The notes beneath the pieces were generated by a model. That model was not told the origin of the DNA. It searched no databases and saw nothing but the letters and a program-made list of their open reading frames with translations. Of a stretch of 8,608 bases of DNA, positions 5,871 through 8,608 are shown piece by piece; positions within the stretch are counted from its first letter, which is position 1; every line of letters begins with the position of its first letter. The translations under genes and the position numbers were made by a program. Source of the stretch: Acidobacteriota bacterium (GTDB lineage Bacteria; Acidobacteriota; Thermoanaerobaculia; Multivoradales; SZUA-115); the NCBI GenBank assembly GCA_003231035.1, contig QIHU01000083.1:1-8608 (forward strand). The letters run 5' to 3'.

Positions 5871-6697
5871 CGCAGCAGCTCTTCGAGCTTGGCGCCGGGG
5901 TCGGGAGCAAGCAGCAACGACTCCCCGATCAGGAAGGCGTCGAAACCGGCATCGGCCAAGCGAGCAATCTCGGTGCGCCCTTTGAGCCCACTCTCCGCCA
6001 CCCGCAGTGCCCCTTTCGGCAAACGGGACACCAGAGACTCGGAGTGGTTCAAGGAGACCTCGAAAGTGCGCAGATCTCGGTTATTGACGCCGACCAACTC
6101 CCACCGTTCGCCAGCAAGTTTTTCGACATCGGCTACGCTGTGGACCTCGACCAGCGGCACCAGACCAAGGTAGCGCGCCATGCCGGCGTAGTCGATCAGC
6201 TCCTGGCGGTCATAGAGCGCCGCTATCAAGAGTACGGCATCGGCCGAAGCCCGTTTGGCCCACCACAGCTGGAGAGGGTCGACCACGAAGTCCTTGGCGA
6301 TGGCCGGCAAGCCGCTGGCCGAGCGGCATTGTGCCAACAACTCGTAGCTGCCAGCGAAGAAGTCGGGTTCCACCACCACCGAAAGGGCCGCCGCGCCATG
6401 GGCGGCGTAGGCCACGGCCTGCACTTCGGGATCGATTCGCCCAACGAGCGAACCCAGCCGGGGAGAGCCCATCTTGACCTCGGCGATGATGGCGCGGCCG
6501 CGATGGCCGTGGAGCGCCGCCAGGAAGGCATTGTCTTCGACCGTTCTCACCTCGCCGGTGCGCAGAACCGGTAGTTCACCACTACCGGTGGTCGCCTCGC
6601 GCAGACGAATCTGGCGCTGCTCGATAATGCGCTGCAGGATGTCAGCGATCTCGGCGCTGGGAGCCGCGGACGAGGGAGGGTCCACTCGGTGCATCAT
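5867..6697 (-). CDS. trpC: Indole-3-glycerol-phosphate synthase
   Basis: The product is 276 residues and closes the indole ring from CdRP, releasing CO2 and water. It is a (beta/alpha)8 barrel with catalytic residues at Glu73 and Lys75 (IIAEVKMGSP), Lys135 (AKDFVVDP), Glu184 (LVEVHS), Asn205 (GVNNRDL) and Glu235-Ser236 (VAESGL). The C-terminal phosphate segment is AFLIGESLL. The loop after Lys75 reads KMGSPRLGS, where most family members have something like KKASPSKG, and SVVVEPDFF replaces the usual SVLTEPxFF, so this is a divergent but apparently complete enzyme. I chose ATG 6697 because it forms ATGA with the trpD stop; a second ATG follows at once (6694). The frame is open to 6736, but the additional Arg-rich residues lie inside trpD. 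GAGGG about ten bases upstream may be its ribosome-binding site. Confidence 0.96.
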   Translation of the reverse strand: MMHRVDPPSSAAPSAEIADILQRIIEQRQIRLREATTGSGELPVLRTGEVRTVEDNAFLAALHGHRGRAIIAEVKMGSPRLGSLVGRIDPEVQAVAYAAHGAAALSVVVEPDFFAGSYELLAQCRSASGLPAIAKDFVVDPLQLWWAKRASADAVLLIAALYDRQELIDYAGMARYLGLVPLVEVHSVADVEKLAGERWELVGVNNRDLRTFEVSLNHSESLVSRLPKGALRVAESGLKGRTEIARLADAGFDAFLIGESLLLAPDPGAKLEELLR

Positions 6698-7740
6698 GCG
6701 TCGTCGCCCTCGCCACCCGCGGTAGTGAAGCTGCACAGCTCTTCCAACTTGCTGGCCACGGCGCCCGAGGCTAGGGCGCGGCCGGCCTGTGCCAGCCCGT
6801 CGGCCACCGTCTCGGCGCGGTCGGCGACATAGAGAGCCGCTCCGGCGTTGAGGGCGACAATATCGGCCCGCGGCCCCGTTTCGCCCGCCACCAAGCGGCG
6901 CATCAGTTGCGCGTTGTAGGCCGGATCGCCACCGGCGAGCGCCGCCGGCTCGACCCGTTCAATGCCGAGTTCCCGTGGATCCAACTCGTAGAGCATCACC
7001 TCGCCCCCGCGAACTTCGGCGACCTGGGTTACCCCAGTAGTGGTGATTTCGTCGAGGCCATCGCTACCGTGCACCACCATCGCTCGTTCGCTTCCCAGGT
7101 CGGCCAGCACCTGGGCCAGGGTCTCCACAAGGCCGGGATCGAAGACACCCAAAAGCTGCCGGCGAGCACCCGCGGGATTGGTCAACGGGCCGAGCACGTT
7201 GAACAGGGTGCGAACGCCGAGCGCCTTGCGCACCGGCATCACCTGGTGCATCGCGGGATGCAAGTTGGGGGCGAACAAGAAGGCGATTCCGATCTCGCGC
7301 AGGGACGCGGCGGCCCCGGCGGGTTCCGTCTCGATCGCCACTCCGAGCTCTTCGAGGACATCGGCCGAGCCGGACTTGCTCGACACCGACCGGTTGCCGT
7401 GCTTGGCCACCGGCGCTCCAGCGGCGGCAGCAACCAAGGCCGCCGCGGTCGAAATGTTAAAGGTACCCAGCCCGTCGCCGCCGGTGCCGCAAGTGTCGAT
7501 CACCCCCTCGACTTGGTGCGGGATGGGAACCACCCGACGCCGCATCGCCGCCGCCGCTCCGGCGATCTCCGGCGCGCTCTCCCCCTTGCACCGTAGCGCC
7601 ACCAGCAGCCCAGCCTTGATCGGCTCCGACAGTTCTCCATCCATCAAGTGGCCGAACAGCTCTTCCACCTCACGGCGCCCCAGGTCCTCCCCGGCGATCC
7701 ACCGTCCCAAGACCTCCTGAGCCAGCCTTTCGCCACTCAC
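6694..7740 (-). CDS. trpD: Anthranilate phosphoribosyltransferase
   Basis: The product is 348 residues, normal for a stand-alone TrpD. It transfers phosphoribosyl from PRPP to anthranilate. The PRPP-binding motifs are all visible: DTCGTGGDG (82-90) and TFNIST, then KHGNRSVSSKSGSAD (113-127). The metal-binding Asp231-Glu232 is in SDGLDEIT. The anthranilate-side segments NLHPAMHQVMPVRKALG and FNVLGPLTNPA also match the family. The start is GTG at 7740 because it gives a GTGA overlap with the trpG stop, in line with the other junctions. A GTG three codons upstream is possible, and the frame is open to 7803, but that part is in trpG and does not look like TrpD. The C-terminus (GGEGDDA) overlaps trpC by four bases. 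Confidence 0.97.
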   Translation of the reverse strand: MSGERLAQEVLGRWIAGEDLGRREVEELFGHLMDGELSEPIKAGLLVALRCKGESAPEIAGAAAAMRRRVVPIPHQVEGVIDTCGTGGDGLGTFNISTAAALVAAAAGAPVAKHGNRSVSSKSGSADVLEELGVAIETEPAGAAASLREIGIAFLFAPNLHPAMHQVMPVRKALGVRTLFNVLGPLTNPAGARRQLLGVFDPGLVETLAQVLADLGSERAMVVHGSDGLDEITTTGVTQVAEVRGGEVMLYELDPRELGIERVEPAALAGGDPAYNAQLMRRLVAGETGPRADIVALNAGAALYVADRAETVADGLAQAGRALASGAVASKLEELCSFTTAGGEGDDA

Positions 7741-8369
7741 AACGACCACCCGGCCCGCATCGCGGGCTCCCGGTCGGCGGCGGTGAGGATCGTCTCGCCG
7801 CACAGCTCGAGGAAGTTCTCCACCAGCCTCGGTCCTTCGGGCGTCAAGACCGACTCGGGGTGAAACTGCACTCCCCAGTAGGGCAGCTGGCGGTGGCGCA
7901 TCGCCATCAAGGTCACCTCGTCACTCCACGCTAGCGCCTTCAGCTCCGTGCTCAGCGCCTCGGCTGGCACCTCGAGGCTGTGGTACCTGGCCGCCTCGAA
8001 GGGGTTGGGCATGCCGGTGAAGAGCGGATCCTCACCGTCCGGGTCCAAGCGGACCGGCGAAGACTTACCGTGCATTAGCCGCGGAGCGAGATCGACGCGG
8101 GCACCGAACGCCATGCCGAGCGCTTGATGGCCGAGGCAGACGCCGAGGATCGGGATCTCGGGACGTGCTGCGAACAGGTCGAGACAAACACCGGCATCCT
8201 CCGGCCGACCGGGGCCGGGTGAGATGACGATGCCGGAAGGCCGTCGTTCGAGCAACTCGGAGACACTCGCCGCATCGTTGCGCACCACCTCGATCTCAAC
8301 CCCCGCGGCTGCCACCAGCTGGACCAGGTTGTAGGTAAAGGAGTCGTAGTTGTCGATCATCAAGATCAT
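7737..8369 (-). CDS. trpG: Anthranilate synthase component II, glutamine amidotransferase
   Basis: The product is 210 residues, a class I glutamine amidotransferase that supplies ammonia to TrpE. The start MILMIDNYDSFTYNLVQ is the family signature. The nucleophile Cys78 is in LGVCLGHQ, and His170 and Glu172 in VQFHPES complete the triad. SPGPGRPEDAG (50-60) is the oxyanion/PGPG loop and MHGKSS (99-104) the synthase-interface segment. In bacteria with one copy, this protein may also serve as PabA for folate synthesis; the sequence cannot settle that. ATG 8369 overlaps the trpE stop by four bases; an in-frame ATG at 8360 is an alternative but loses family residues. GTGAGG about ten bases upstream is a possible ribosome-binding site. 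The gene is separate from trpE, not fused. Confidence 0.97.
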   Translation of the reverse strand: MILMIDNYDSFTYNLVQLVAAAGVEIEVVRNDAASVSELLERRPSGIVISPGPGRPEDAGVCLDLFAARPEIPILGVCLGHQALGMAFGARVDLAPRLMHGKSSPVRLDPDGEDPLFTGMPNPFEAARYHSLEVPAEALSTELKALAWSDEVTLMAMRHRQLPYWGVQFHPESVLTPEGPRLVENFLELCGETILTAADREPAMRAGWSL

Positions 8370-8608
8370 GGTTCGCGGGCCTCACCGCGGACTGCTAACT
8401 CTCTCGCCAGCCCTACGGCGGCTAGTAGGGCCGCGGCCTTGTTCTCCGTTTCCCGTTCCTCCGCCTCTGGGTCCGAGTCCGCGACGATTCCGGCACCGGC
8501 GGTGACCGAGGTCTCATCTCCCTGTACGACCAGCGTTCGAATGGTGATGCAGGTGTCGAGATCTCCGCTGTAAGAAATGTAGCCGACCGCTCCGGCGTAG
8601 GGGCCACG
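8366..8608 (-). CDS. trpE: Anthranilate synthase component I, C-terminal 80 residues (5' part beyond window edge)
   Basis: Reading the minus strand from the right edge, the frame is open from base 8608 to a TGA at 8366-8368. The first residues RGPYAGAVGYI and GDLDTCITIRT are the conserved chorismate-binding core of TrpE/PabB enzymes. They are followed by the TAGAGIVADSDPEAE and ERETENKA elements that end this family. TrpE converts chorismate plus ammonia from TrpG to anthranilate. PabB or a salicylate-type synthase has the same C-terminal motifs, but position at the head of a complete trpGDCFBA run makes TrpE the clear choice. Its stop overlaps the trpG start (ATGA). The feedback-inhibition region and any leader or attenuator lie outside the window. 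Confidence 0.93.
   Translation of the reverse strand, partial: RGPYAGAVGYISYSGDLDTCITIRTLVVQGDETSVTAGAGIVADSDPEAEERETENKAAALLAAVGLARELAVRGEAREP

Larger units (their letters stand above)
1598..8608 (-). other. Predicted operon trpE-trpG-trpD-trpC-trpF-trpB-trpA-amidohydrolase-esterase
   Basis: Nine genes on one strand follow each other with no room for internal promoters of normal size between them. Junctions from right to left: trpE/trpG ATGA, trpG/trpD GTGA, trpD/trpC ATGA and trpC/trpF ATGA, then a 1-base gap trpF/trpB, trpB/trpA ATGA, an 8-base gap trpA/amidohydrolase, and amidohydrolase/esterase ATGA. All seven Trp activities are separate polypeptides. This supports a single transcript with translational coupling. 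The promoter and any tryptophan-responsive leader are upstream of trpE, outside the window. I found no intrinsic terminator after the esterase gene. Confidence 0.85.

Noticed and set aside
6044..6574. A 176-residue plus-strand open frame opposite trpC
   Set aside because: It is antisense to a complete trpC with all catalytic residues and has no domain of its own.
6907..7596. A 229-residue plus-strand open frame opposite trpD
   Set aside because: It is an antisense shadow of trpD; its composition is that expected of reverse-read high-GC codons.

Overview
The window is a G+C-rich bacterial chromosome segment, mostly ordinary biosynthetic DNA. I counted 68 G+C in the 100 bases at 481-580. The minus strand carries a tightly packed tryptophan operon, read from the right edge as trpE (3' end only), trpG, trpD, trpC, trpF, trpB and trpA. 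It continues without a break into a nitrilase-superfamily amidohydrolase and an alpha/beta-hydrolase esterase. Most junctions are 4-base ATGA or GTGA overlaps. Gene order, base composition and the style of the accessory genes suggest a high-GC Gram-negative-type lineage such as Acidobacteriota or a deltaproteobacterial relative, but this is only a guess. A lipobox protein fits a diderm or at least lipoprotein-exporting cell.

The plus strand, left third, holds: (1) at 1-744, the C-terminal PHP phosphoesterase domain of what is probably a PolX-type DNA polymerase cut by the window edge; (2) at 803-1317, a ribbon-helix-helix antitoxin and MazF/PemK toxin pair in which both genes are broken by short frameshifting deletions, preceded by a 14-base near-palindrome that looks like the pair's old operator and lying in a local low-GC patch; (3) at 1347-1601, a small acidic predicted lipoprotein of unknown function. 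This lipoprotein converges with the esterase gene, and the two stop codons overlap.

How the genes work together: TrpE and TrpG make anthranilate from chorismate and glutamine. TrpD adds phosphoribosyl, TrpF isomerises, TrpC closes the indole ring, and TrpA/TrpB form tryptophan synthase. All key catalytic residues I looked for are present in the Trp enzymes. The two genes after trpA are not known tryptophan enzymes, and the amidohydrolase has methionine where the family's catalytic lysine is expected. No control region of the trp operon is in the window, because its promoter lies beyond the right edge. I see no CRISPR array, tRNA, rRNA, insertion sequence or strong intrinsic terminator, and no gene-free stretch above 300 bases. 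I did not find a convincing new multi-gene system. The best leads are the trp operon's two extra genes, the unusual amidohydrolase active site and the decaying toxin-antitoxin locus.
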